Below are positions 1-10,733 of a DNA stretch of 64,000 nucleotides, one piece after another. Numbering within the stretch: the first letter of the stretch is position 1; each line of letters opens with the position of its first letter. The notes below the pieces were generated by a model that made no database searches, was not told the origin of the DNA, and saw nothing but the letters and a program-made list of their open reading frames with translations. Made by a program: the position numbers and the translations under genes. The DNA comes from UTCHB3 sp008363265 (lineage in GTDB: Bacteria; Bacteroidota; Ignavibacteria; Ignavibacteriales; Ignavibacteriaceae). The stretch spans positions 49,261 through 113,260 of the forward strand of contig BTUW01000013.1 of assembly GCA_045863055.1 (NCBI GenBank). Direction: 5' to 3'.

Positions 1-840
1 AGCGACGACGCTAAATTGTTCTCATCAGGCATCGAGTACAGCGACTTTCTGGAGCTCGAGAAGGCAGTTATAACGATGGAACAGCCATCGTTCTTTATAA
101 AAGTATCCAACTTTATCGGCAGTCCGATCGAAAAACTTATCGAGAAACTACCCGAGGGAAGCCGGAACAAGATATCCGACATAACGAATGATGCCCTGCT
201 AAAAGGTACCAACCTCGCCGCAAAAACACTTGAGTATGTCGAGTCGAACTCAGAACATGACTCAAAAAAGATTCATAAACTGGTCGCGAGTGTGCTCGGG
301 GGTGGTGCCGGACTTTTCGGATTCACCGCGCTTGCGATCGAACTGCCGCTCACGACAACGATCATGCTCAGATCGATAGCCGAGATCGCGAAAATGAACG
401 GAGAAGATCTCTCCAAAGTGGAAACGAGATTGAACTGCGTCCAGGTGTTTGCTTTCGGTTCACGGAATACGGCCGATGACGCGATGAACTCTTCCTACTA
501 CGCGATCAGGGTAATTCTTGCCCGGGAGATCGCCGCATTGGCCGGGAGACTTGAGGCTTTTCTGGCAGGTGAAGTGGCTTCGGGTGTGCTTGGCAAATTC
601 CTCGCCAAGATAACCGAACGGTTTTCCCAGAATGTACTGATAAAATTCGTCGGTCAGGCAACCCCGATCATCGGCGCCGCAGGTGGTGCCACGATAAACT
701 ACCTCTTTACCGATTTCTATCAGGAGATCGCCACCGCGCACTTCACCATCAGAAGGCTCGAGAGAAAATACTCGCAGGAGCTAATAGAAACCGAGTACAA
801 CAGGATCGCCGGCAGGATCAAGAATAAACAGTTTGACTGA
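1..840 (+). CDS. EcsC family protein (5' end cut by window edge)
   Basis: The reading frame is open from the first base, so the gene very probably starts upstream; the TTG at 16 is only the first start-like codon in view. The protein has the look of the EcsC family: an N-terminal stretch of charged helices, a Gly-rich hydrophobic centre (GGGAGLFGFTALAIELP) followed by a helix rich in Thr/Leu, and a second hydrophobic Gly/Ala-rich helix pair near the C-terminus (TPIIGAAGGATINYLFTD). EcsC proteins are membrane-associated, and their biochemical role is not established. It ends 5 bases before recG, so the two are probably co-transcribed. No lipobox or signal peptide is visible, but the true N-terminus is not in the window. 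Confidence 0.75.
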   Translation, partial: SDDAKLFSSGIEYSDFLELEKAVITMEQPSFFIKVSNFIGSPIEKLIEKLPEGSRNKISDITNDALLKGTNLAAKTLEYVESNSEHDSKKIHKLVASVLGGGAGLFGFTALAIELPLTTTIMLRSIAEIAKMNGEDLSKVETRLNCVQVFAFGSRNTADDAMNSSYYAIRVILAREIAALAGRLEAFLAGEVASGVLGKFLAKITERFSQNVLIKFVGQATPIIGAAGGATINYLFTDFYQEIATAHFTIRRLERKYSQELIETEYNRIAGRIKNKQFD

Positions 841-845
841 CAGGC

Positions 846-3046
<2,201 letters not shown>

Positions 3047-3050
<4 letters not shown>

Positions 3051-3727
3051 TTTAACTTCTCTTGCAATCTGGGCGATGAGAGGTGTTTCACGCAATCTGG
3101 CGCTTCGCATGAATTCTCGCCATAATCGACATCCACTTTCCCGATACGTTTTGCCGCTCCAAGTGCCTTTTCATTCAATTCTTTATTTATCTGGCCCAAT
3201 CCAAGCAGGCATGTGTTCATTGCATCTTTAACGAAATTCTCCTCCGAGTTGATCTCTTTTTCGATCCTGTCAATGATCGCTGTGGCGAATCCGGTATTTA
3301 CGGGATTTTCCGCCTTGATCACTCCCGCGAGCATCGCGAAACCCATGCGGCGTTTGATATCATTCTTTTCATCGATCCATTCCAGTACAAGTTCCCTCTT
3401 GAATGGTGCCGCGCTTAAAAGATTAGATACATAGGCGTACGACAGCATCCAGAACTCTGTCTCTTTGATCTGCTCTTCAACCCTCTCGCGGGTTAATAAT
3501 TTGGGATCATCGATCAACACTGAAATAATCTTCATATCATAAACAGGCTGTGCCCAGAGTTCACGCGCGAGTGCCGCATCTTTTTTGATCTTTTTGGCAA
3601 ACCCTTTGATCTTCGTCAGCCCGATACCATAAGTTGACATTCCCGTTAGGCCTGCTTTTTCCCATGATCTGATCCCGCGTTCCTCTTTATTCTCTTCCAG
3701 CCACGCTTTAATATCGTCGAAGTTCAT
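3047..3727 (-). CDS. DNA alkylation repair protein, AlkD-like
   Basis: This 226-residue, all-helical protein matches the AlkD/HEAT-like DNA glycosylase family (DNA_alkylation, PF08713), which excises cationic alkylated bases without flipping them. Visible family marks are the N-terminal helix pair, the WMLSYAYVSNLL segment, and the characteristic C-terminus with VDYG followed by two cysteines (NSCEAPDC). No signal peptide is present, so it is cytoplasmic. It converges on recG, and the two coding regions overlap by four bases tail to tail; this places two DNA-repair genes side by side but on opposite strands. Alkylated-base excision is inferred from the family. I did not map individual catalytic residues. 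Confidence 0.88.
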
Positions 3728-3784
3728 TCAATTGTCCGTTTTTTGTTAAATTTTGAAACGCATAATAAAAAAATCCCGCTCGAT

Positions 3785-4270
3785 ATGAAAACAATATTAT
3801 TCTCATTCATTATAATTTCTTACTTTTTCACCGGCTGCGTTAAAGAAACCGCGAAAAATGATCACCCGGAACACGCCGCGTTCGTGACCGTTGACAAACT
3901 CTTCAAGGCATTCGAACAGCGGGATACCCTCGCACACGACACCCTTTGGCTTAAAACCCCTGAACTGGTGGCCTTCGGTATCTACGATAAAGCGGAATAT
4001 TTCGGGTGGGATGAAATGCGGAGCCACATTGTTCAATCGTCACGCTTCATTCAGGCGGTCCACTTCACAATTCACTGCAAAGAGATCCGGCTCTCCCAAT
4101 CAAAAACCGTTGCCTGGTTTGCGGTGATCGCCGATCAACAGGTACAAACCCCGGCGGGCGTAAACGAGAACCGCAACATCCGCTACACCGGCGTCCTGGA
4201 AAAACACGGTAACCGCTGGCTCATCTCCCAGTTCCACGGCTCTATTCCCAATAAAGCTGAATCCCTGTGA
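3785..4270 (+). CDS. Putative lipoprotein with SnoaL/NTF2-like domain
   Basis: The start is placed at ATG 3785 because it opens a lipoprotein signal peptide (MKTILFSFIIISYFFTGC) with the lipobox FTGC; the frame stays open 14 codons upstream but those residues are not signal-like. The mature part (about 140 residues) has the layout of an NTF2/SnoaL-like cone: a helical stretch with FEQRD, a central WLKTPELVAFGIYDKAEYFGW strand-helix region, then strands with TVAWFAVIADQQ and RNIRYTGVLEKHGNRWLISQFHGS. The latter is typical of DUF4440/SnoaL_3-type proteins. It is probably anchored in the envelope. Its ligand or activity cannot be told from sequence. It diverges from the AlkD-like gene across a 57-base gap. 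Confidence 0.75.
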   Translation: MKTILFSFIIISYFFTGCVKETAKNDHPEHAAFVTVDKLFKAFEQRDTLAHDTLWLKTPELVAFGIYDKAEYFGWDEMRSHIVQSSRFIQAVHFTIHCKEIRLSQSKTVAWFAVIADQQVQTPAGVNENRNIRYTGVLEKHGNRWLISQFHGSIPNKAESL

Positions 4271-4279
4271 AAAGATTTA

Positions 4280-4421
4280 ATACACCACAGAGCCCACAGA
4301 GCTCACTGAGAAGTGATTTAGAGACTTTTGCAGCAAAATTTCTCAAATTGCTCAAAAAACTCCGCGTACTATATGGTTTTTTACCGTTATCTCTGTGTGC
4401 TCTGTGTGCTCTGTGGTTTAC
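4280..4421. repeat. Inverted-repeat element built of CACAGAG words
   Basis: The left arm (4281-4310) consists of ACCACAGAG-type words and the right arm (4391-4420) is its near-exact reverse complement (CTCTGTGTGCTCTGTG and onward to GGTTTA), around an 80-base loop. There is no open reading frame of note. It sits in the tail-to-tail gap between the SnoaL-like lipoprotein and the T9SS protein gene. It looks like a small dispersed, non-coding palindromic element. Copy number in the genome cannot be judged here; only this copy of this word type is in the window. Confidence 0.7.
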
Positions 4422-4455
4422 TTGACAGTTTATACTCTGTAAAATTTTAGCAGAA

Positions 4456-4488
4456 CAAAATAAAAAAGCCCCCGGGTCACGAGGGCTC
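4456..4488 (-). terminator. Rho-independent terminator after the T9SS protein gene
   Basis: Read on the minus strand there is a G+C-rich hairpin (AGCCCTCG / CGGGGGCT) followed directly by TTTTTTATTTT. It lies about 30 bases past the stop of the T9SS protein gene and would end the receptor/T9SS transcript. Confidence 0.8.
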
Positions 4489-4516
4489 TTAGTCGAAGGT
4501 TGTTGAAATGAGGAAA

Positions 4517-6100
4517 CTATTTCAACAAACTCATTTTACGGGTGATATTTACATTACCGGCTTCCAGCCTGTAAACATAAACACCACTTGAAAGAGCTGA
4601 CGCGTTCCAGTCAACTTCGTAGATGCCGGAGTTCATCATTTCATTTGCAAGTTCAGCTACCTGCTGGCCGAGGGCATTGTAAACAGTGATCTTAACATTC
4701 GATGCCTGTGGTACAGAGAATCTGATCTTTGTGGTCGGATTGAACGGATTCGGATAATTCTGCGACAGCTCGAAATTAACCGGCATTTCACTGCCAAATT
4801 CTTCAACTGAAGTGGTACCGTCGAAACGGGCCCAGCCTGCTGTCCAGTCAGTTGTGCCGAAAGCACCTCTGAAAGTTGCTGTCTGATCGAAGAAACCATC
4901 TGCGGGAGGTGTAAGACCACCGGTAAGAAGCGGTGAACCGTTCTGAAGTGTCGCTTTAGGATTTGAAAGGTTGAAAGGATCAACCATCTGAGCTTCAGAA
5001 GCGTTGGTTAATACGGAACCGTTCATGGTTGTTGTGAACCATGTGTTGATCACGAAAGTACCGTTCGATCTCGCTGTATCAAGAGCTTTCGTGCTCTGAG
5101 CAACAACAGAGTTCTTTATATAATTGTTGCCTGCAACTGCATTGTTGATGGTTCCGGTGCTCTCAAGAAGGATACCGGTTGGCCATCCAACGATAACCGC
5201 GTTGGCTATTTTGTTCTGCGAGTTTCTTCTCAGGTGCATGCCTCTTCTGTAATTGGCATTCACTGTGGCGCCCGGTGTGCTGATAGGTCCTATAAGGCTC
5301 ACATTGAACCACTCAGGTGAAGTAAGTGGGGTATTGTTTGAACCTGTACCGTCGTTATCTGATTCAAAACCGTTTGACTGCGACTGATCTGCAATCGCCG
5401 GATCGCGGAACGAAACAAGGAACTGAAGCTTTCCACCATATCCAAAATCTGTATCGAAATCATCATCCCAGCCTCTGTAGGCGATCAGGTGTTTCGCGTT
5501 AACGTTTCCGCCGAAGAATTCGAAGGAGTCGTCACCGCTGTAGCTTACCTGGATGTAGTCGAGTACTGTACCTCTTCCTACACCGCCACAAGTAAGACCG
5601 TTGATCTCGTTGTTCTGGCTGAAAGCGATACCGGGATACTCGATGCGTACATATCTCAGGATTCCACTGTTGTCGTCCGCGTTTGTTCCACCGTATGAAT
5701 CACCGGGACCTTCGATCGAAGTGGTGCCGCCGGGAATGTTTATCGGCGCGTTGCCAAGGAGGATAACACCGCCCCAGTCACCATATGTCGGAGGGCGTGA
5801 AGCACCCGGTTTGGTGAACTCTGAAGTGAAGACGATCGGAGCGTTTGCTGTACCGTCAGCGATGATCTTTCCACCGGGTTTTATTATAAGGGTACCCTGT
5901 GAACTGTTTTCACCGTAAATAACGGTGCCGGGTTGAATGGTAAGGGTGGCACCCGACTGTACACGCACGAATCCTTTAAGAACATATGTATTGTTCGAGG
6001 TTAGCGTTGTGTTGGTCGTAATATCACCCTGCAGCGGGATCTGAGCATAAACAGCGGTGGCTGCAATGAGCGTAAACACGAGAACGAATATTTTGGACAT
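4517..6100 (-). CDS. Secreted surface protein with T9SS type A sorting domain
   Basis: This is a 527-residue secreted protein. Signal peptide: MSKIFVLVFTLIAATAVYA. It is followed by a strand-rich, probably beta-helical body with a conserved opening (LKGFVRVQSGATLTIQPGTVIYG, then GTANAPIVFTS, then GDWGGVILLGNAPIN) of a type often annotated beside TonB receptors in this group. The last about 85 residues form a T9SS type A sorting domain: QNYPNPFNPTTKIRFSVP, then SSGVYVYRLEAG, ending in KMSLLK. It should therefore cross the outer membrane through the type IX system and be attached or released there. A good Shine-Dalgarno (AGAGG, 4 bases before ATG) supports the start. It lies 30 bases downstream of the TonB-dependent receptor gene, so the pair is likely one operon. 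The bound ligand is unknown. Confidence 0.88.
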   Translation of the reverse strand: MSKIFVLVFTLIAATAVYAQIPLQGDITTNTTLTSNNTYVLKGFVRVQSGATLTIQPGTVIYGENSSQGTLIIKPGGKIIADGTANAPIVFTSEFTKPGASRPPTYGDWGGVILLGNAPINIPGGTTSIEGPGDSYGGTNADDNSGILRYVRIEYPGIAFSQNNEINGLTCGGVGRGTVLDYIQVSYSGDDSFEFFGGNVNAKHLIAYRGWDDDFDTDFGYGGKLQFLVSFRDPAIADQSQSNGFESDNDGTGSNNTPLTSPEWFNVSLIGPISTPGATVNANYRRGMHLRRNSQNKIANAVIVGWPTGILLESTGTINNAVAGNNYIKNSVVAQSTKALDTARSNGTFVINTWFTTTMNGSVLTNASEAQMVDPFNLSNPKATLQNGSPLLTGGLTPPADGFFDQTATFRGAFGTTDWTAGWARFDGTTSVEEFGSEMPVNFELSQNYPNPFNPTTKIRFSVPQASNVKITVYNALGQQVAELANEMMNSGIYEVDWNASALSSGVYVYRLEAGNVNITRKMSLLK

Positions 6101-6130
6101 GTTGCCTCTATTTGTTGTTTGTTGACAGAA

Positions 6131-8905
6131 TTAAAACTTGTATGAAAATCCAAGTGAAAGGTCTGCCCCTCTCTTTATCCTAAGCGCGGTCTTGTCACCA
6201 CCGGGAGCTCTCTGGATCGACATGTAGTCCTGAGCCAGTATATCCTTCGCGGCAAACTTGAGTGAGAGATCTCTTGTAATACTCTGTGAAACCGTAAAGT
6301 CAACCTGGTCTCTCGGCATTTCAATTACATCACCGAGACCGCCGAAGCCGACTTTAAGTATCTTCTGACCCACTTTGTTGTAGATCAGTGAAGCGGAGAA
6401 ACCGCCTTCATAATATTCATAGTAGAAACCGGCGTTAAGTACATACTCTGCCTGACCCTGCATCGGACGGGAGGTCTCCTGATAAGTTGTGCCTGTCTGA
6501 TTCTGATTGTCGAACTCCACTTCAGACTTTATGTAGCTGGCGTTTCCAACGAAAGCGAGGCCAAAGAGAGCGGGGCTTATGAAATCAAGCGACTTCCTTA
6601 ACTCAAGTTCGACACCATAGTTGTTTGCTTTGGCCGCGTTCTTGAATGAACGCATGGGCTCGAACGATGATGACGGGAGGAATACCTGCTCGATCGGGTC
6701 GGTAAAACTCTTATAAAAGAATCCAAAAGCGATCAGGTCAGCGGCCCTTGCGGGATAATATTCGAATCTTATATCATAATTGTTCACGAGAGTTCTTTTC
6801 AGATTTATGTTACCCTGAACGATCTCGTTCTCGAGGAAATCATAGTAACTGAAAGGAGCGATCTCTCTGAACTCGGGTCTCGCGAGGGTCTTTGAGTAAG
6901 CGAGTCTTACATTTATCTGATCGATCGGATGGTAAGTTATGTTAACAGCCGGGAGAATATCGTGGTACTCGGGGGTTGTCTTCGCCTCTTCACCTGTGAG
7001 GGTTTTTGATGCCAGTTCCTGGCGCGAATACTCATATCTTGCTCCGGTAACCAGTTTGAAGATATTTTCGTAAGCAAAATCAACCGCGAAATATGTTGCC
7101 ATTATCGACTGATTCGAGTTGTATGAATCAGAAGGCTTAGTGATCTCAGTGATCTCTATGAAGTTCGGACCGAAGTTCGCGGGATCGAATATCTTGTCAA
7201 CTGAAAGCTGCAGGATACTGTCTTTCGTCATGAAATTTCCACCGGGCTTGTTCTTGAACCCAAAACTGCGGGCACTGAAATCACGGTTCTTAAGGTCGTA
7301 GGCAAACCCGGTTTTTATAGCAGGCATGTTCGGGTTTTCAAAAGGTTTGAAGTGGAAGTCAATGTTCGCTCCCCTGTTGATATCGATCAGGTCACCATAG
7401 TAACGGGTTGCGAGCGACTGATCGAGCTGAAATCTGAGCGGCTCGTTTTCATCAAGAGATTTTGAGTAAACATACCTTCTCGCGTCAGGCTCGTTTCTTT
7501 TCGACTGCGCGTAATTCGCGTTCCAGGTTATTTTGAGGCCATTCAGCAGATCAAGAAAATGTTCACCGATAATCTGTGATGAGAAGAGATTTCTGGTAAC
7601 ATATCGCATCGAGGTCTGGTCACGGTAGTCGGGATTATTGTAGTAGGGTCCAAAGAAATTGGTCACCTCGTCATCAGAGTTCTGACTGAACACATTCTTG
7701 ATGCTGAACTTATTATTTAACCCTATTTTATATGATATATTAAGCAATCCACCGATCATCACGGAATTTTTGTAATTACGACCGTTATACTCATAACGGG
7801 GACCATCGAAAGTATAGTTATTTCTCTCGATCTCCTGGGCTTCGTTCGAGTTCGAGTAAGTAAGTGAAGCGATAACTCCAAGAAGATCATCACCAAAGAA
7901 TGAATACTTGTCACCAAATGAAAGATTGAACCCCGCGTTTACAGGGAGAGATGTGGTGTTAACTGCCCAGCTATTCGAGAATGATCTTCCGATCGTCTGT
8001 AGTGCCGCCGGGTCTGAACTTCCAAGTCTTGATCCGGGTACGGCCGATGGGAGAGCCCTGGTGCCGTCATCCGTCCCAAGCCATCTTGATCCGCCATTGT
8101 AGGTGAGGGCATCTTTTCCTGTACCAAACATATTGTAACTTGATGACATGCTCAGGTTCAGGAAGAGTTTTTCAGGGAACTCGATCGTCTTTATCTGCAC
8201 CAGTCCGCCTGTGAAATCTGCAGGTTTGTCAGGAGTGAATGTTTTGGCTGTTATTATGCTCTCGATAAGGTTTGCGGGAAAGATGTCGTATGAAAACGAT
8301 TTCTTCTCGGGCTCCGTGCTGGGGAGGTTGGCGCCGTTAAGCATGGTGTTGTTGTATCTGTCACCCACTCCCCTGATGTAGGCGAACTTACCGTCAGATA
8401 TGGTGACACCGGTCATTTTCTTAAGAACATCAGCTCCATCTGAACTTCCGTTCTTGCTGATCATCTCCCCTGAAATACCCTCCACGATCTCGAGAGAGTT
8501 TTTCTGCTCTTTAACGATCGAAGACTCAGTGTTCTGCAGAGCTTCTGCCGTTACGACCACTTCCTTCATCGTTGCTGTAGCTTCTTCAAGCGTCACATCA
8601 ACCTTGGTGGTCTGTCCTGCTTTCACCGTTACATTTTCAATCATAACGGTGTTATATGAAATAAATGAAACTTTAAGTTTGTAAGTGCCCTCAGGTACTT
8701 TCGCAATTGTGTATTTACCGTCAAGATCGGCTGTGGCTCCAAGTTTGGTGCCTTCCACGATCACATTAGCGCCGGTAAGGATATCGTTTCCGTTCTTCCC
8801 GGTCACTTTACCGGAGATTGTCCCCGTCTGTGCGAACACTGACGGTATAAAGAACGAAAAAAGAATTAAAAAAGTGAATTTCTTCATTGTGAAGTTGCTT
8901 GACAT
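6131..8905 (-). CDS. TonB-dependent receptor with N-terminal carboxypeptidase-regulatory domain
   Basis: This is a large outer-membrane receptor. The start is placed at ATG 8905, preceded by GAGGAAA, rather than at the upstream TTG at 8917. The order is: signal peptide (KKFTFLILFSFFIPSVFAQ), a CarboxypepD_reg-like Ig fold (GTISGKVTGKNG to VTLEEA), a plug domain (MTGVTISDGKFAYIRGVGDRYNNTML is the plug signature; shown here only in part), and a long beta-barrel ending in SLGFSYKF with the terminal aromatic residue expected of barrels. TonB energises import of a scarce substrate. The co-transcribed T9SS surface protein downstream suggests a receptor/surface-binder pair, but no SusD-like lipoprotein is present and the substrate is unknown. 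Confidence 0.9.
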   Translation of the reverse strand: MSSNFTMKKFTFLILFSFFIPSVFAQTGTISGKVTGKNGNDILTGANVIVEGTKLGATADLDGKYTIAKVPEGTYKLKVSFISYNTVMIENVTVKAGQTTKVDVTLEEATATMKEVVVTAEALQNTESSIVKEQKNSLEIVEGISGEMISKNGSSDGADVLKKMTGVTISDGKFAYIRGVGDRYNNTMLNGANLPSTEPEKKSFSYDIFPANLIESIITAKTFTPDKPADFTGGLVQIKTIEFPEKLFLNLSMSSSYNMFGTGKDALTYNGGSRWLGTDDGTRALPSAVPGSRLGSSDPAALQTIGRSFSNSWAVNTTSLPVNAGFNLSFGDKYSFFGDDLLGVIASLTYSNSNEAQEIERNNYTFDGPRYEYNGRNYKNSVMIGGLLNISYKIGLNNKFSIKNVFSQNSDDEVTNFFGPYYNNPDYRDQTSMRYVTRNLFSSQIIGEHFLDLLNGLKITWNANYAQSKRNEPDARRYVYSKSLDENEPLRFQLDQSLATRYYGDLIDINRGANIDFHFKPFENPNMPAIKTGFAYDLKNRDFSARSFGFKNKPGGNFMTKDSILQLSVDKIFDPANFGPNFIEITEITKPSDSYNSNQSIMATYFAVDFAYENIFKLVTGARYEYSRQELASKTLTGEEAKTTPEYHDILPAVNITYHPIDQINVRLAYSKTLARPEFREIAPFSYYDFLENEIVQGNINLKRTLVNNYDIRFEYYPARAADLIAFGFFYKSFTDPIEQVFLPSSSFEPMRSFKNAAKANNYGVELELRKSLDFISPALFGLAFVGNASYIKSEVEFDNQNQTGTTYQETSRPMQGQAEYVLNAGFYYEYYEGGFSASLIYNKVGQKILKVGFGGLGDVIEMPRDQVDFTVSQSITRDLSLKFAAKDILAQDYMSIQRAPGGDKTALRIKRGADLSLGFSYKF

Positions 8906-8908
8906 TTG

Positions 8909-8915
8909 TTTCCTC
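8909..8915 (-). promoter_or_regulatory. Shine-Dalgarno that decides the receptor start
   Basis: GAGGAAA on the minus strand sits 3 bases before ATG 8905. The upstream in-frame TTG (8917) lies within or before this site, so it is unlikely to be used. Confidence 0.65.
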
Positions 8916-9092
8916 AAATTATTTTTCTTCGACGCTCCAAATTTCGCCTTTGAATGTTAACACAATGTTAAGCCATGATTATCTAAATGTTAATTCCGTT
9001 AACACCGGTTCGATCGTGTACCTCGCTTTGCCCGTGTCATACTTTCGCGATTGCGTATATTGATGGTTTGTATTTATTAAATTTCTTGAAAA

Positions 9093-10733
9093 ATGAAGAT
9101 TGCCGTTTGCCAGATAAACCCCATCATCGGGGACATTGATGGTAATAAGAAGAAAATAATTGCCGGTTATAACAACGCCGTTCAAGACGGCGCCGATCTG
9201 GCCGTGTTTCCGGAGTTGGCCCTCACAGGTTATCCGCCTCTCGATTTCGTTGAGAAGCGCACATTTCGCTGTAAAGTTGCTGAAGCAGCTTCTGAAATAG
9301 CTGCGGTTACCAATGGGCAAACCGCGCTCGTTTTCGGCTCTATAACCGAGTTTGAGGATAACATCGGCACGAACATTGAGAACAGTGCCCTCTTCTGCCT
9401 GAACGGAAAGATAGCGCAGGTGCAGAACAAGTCGCTCATCCCCAATTATGATGTCTTCGATGAGGTCCGCTACTTCGAAGCAGCGGATGAAGTGAAGGTG
9501 TTTGAATTCAAGGGTGAAAAGATTGGGCTCTCCGTTTGTGAAGATATTTGGAACGATGAAGACTACTGGAAAAAACGCCTCTACCCCGTTGATCCCGTGA
9601 AGGAGCAGATCGAAAAAGGGGCCACCCTTCTGGTTAACATCTCGGCAAGCCCCTATTCCTACGGAAAACGGAAATCGCGCTACAAGATGCTGCAGACGAT
9701 AGCCCGCAAAGACAAGGTGGGCATCGTCTATGTCTGCTGTGCTGCCACCCAAACAGAACTGATCTTCGATGGAGCCAGCATGTGCTTCCGCGATAACGGT
9801 GACCTGATGCATCTCGGCAAAACCTTCGAAGAGGATTATTTTATTTACGACACCACTTCAGAAGGTGGACCTGTAACCGCGGTTGAGGGAAGTTTTGAGG
9901 AAGAAGTGCATAACGCGCTGATCTTCGGACTGAAAGACTACTGCAACAAACTGAATTTTAAGTCGATCTGCCTCGGCCTTAGTGGTGGGATCGACTCAGC
10001 CATCGTAACCTACTTCGCGGTTAAAGCGGTTGGTGCCGAAAATGTTTTCGTGAACCTGATGCCTTCCGAATTCTCAAGCCAGGGAAGCATCGACGACTCC
10101 CTGAAACTTATCGAAAACCTTGGCATCTCACACAGTATGGTTTCCGTTCAACCCGTGTTCGAATCGGTTAAAGCGATGCTGAAACCGGTTTTCGGGGATC
10201 GCCCGGAAGATGTGACCGAGGAAAACATGCAGTCGCGCGTGCGCGGCCTCTATATGATGTCGATAAGCAACAAATTCGGCCACCTGCTTGTTACTACAGG
10301 TAACAAATCGGAGCTCGCCACAGGCTACGCCACTCTTTACGGCGACATGTGCGGCGGCCTCTCGGTGATCGGCGATGTTTACAAAACTGATATTTACAGG
10401 TTATGTGAGTATATTAACAGAGATGAGGAGATTCTCCCGAGGGAGATAATCGACAAGGTACCCTCGGCGGAATTGCGGCCCAATCAGACCGATCAGGATT
10501 CCCTGCCGCCATATCCTGTTCTCGATCACATTTTAAGGATGTACCTCGAGGAGAACAAAGAGGTTGACGAGATCGCCCCGGTTATCGGCGATGAAAACCT
10601 GGTCCGGAAGATACTCAACATGGTCGATAGAAACGAATTCAAACGGAAACAGGGCGCGCCCGTGCTGCGTGTTTCCAACAAGGCTTTTGGTTACGGAAGA
10701 AGATTCCCAATCGTTCAAAGATGGAGCAGATAA
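9093..10733 (+). CDS. nadE: Glutamine-dependent NAD+ synthetase
   Basis: This enzyme makes NAD+ from nicotinate adenine dinucleotide, ATP and glutamine-derived ammonia. Its 546 residues form the two-domain, glutamine-using type. The N-terminal nitrilase-fold glutaminase carries the expected Glu-Lys-Cys triad at about E41 (FPELALTGYPP), K113 (NKSLIPNYDVF) and C149 (SVCEDIW). The C-terminal synthetase has the pyrophosphatase loop SGGIDSA at about 297-303 and the TGNKSELATGYATLYGD motif. Its stop codon shares one base with the likely start of dsbD (TAATG), which suggests translational coupling. No Shine-Dalgarno is evident before its ATG. Confidence 0.97.
   Translation: MKIAVCQINPIIGDIDGNKKKIIAGYNNAVQDGADLAVFPELALTGYPPLDFVEKRTFRCKVAEAASEIAAVTNGQTALVFGSITEFEDNIGTNIENSALFCLNGKIAQVQNKSLIPNYDVFDEVRYFEAADEVKVFEFKGEKIGLSVCEDIWNDEDYWKKRLYPVDPVKEQIEKGATLLVNISASPYSYGKRKSRYKMLQTIARKDKVGIVYVCCAATQTELIFDGASMCFRDNGDLMHLGKTFEEDYFIYDTTSEGGPVTAVEGSFEEEVHNALIFGLKDYCNKLNFKSICLGLSGGIDSAIVTYFAVKAVGAENVFVNLMPSEFSSQGSIDDSLKLIENLGISHSMVSVQPVFESVKAMLKPVFGDRPEDVTEENMQSRVRGLYMMSISNKFGHLLVTTGNKSELATGYATLYGDMCGGLSVIGDVYKTDIYRLCEYINRDEEILPREIIDKVPSAELRPNQTDQDSLPPYPVLDHILRMYLEENKEVDEIAPVIGDENLVRKILNMVDRNEFKRKQGAPVLRVSNKAFGYGRRFPIVQRWSR

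Noticed and set aside
16..18. TTG as the start of the EcsC-family gene
   Set aside because: The frame is open to the first base of the window and no Shine-Dalgarno can be judged, so the gene is treated as truncated.
9040..9092. Bacteroidetes-type promoter (TAnnTTTG) before nadE and at other plus-strand genes
   Set aside because: Several A+T-rich near matches exist, but none has convincing -33 and -7 boxes at proper spacing; not reported as features.
8979..9812. 277-codon minus-strand frame over the start of nadE
   Set aside because: nadE has an intact catalytic triad on the plus strand; the antisense frame has no family resemblance.
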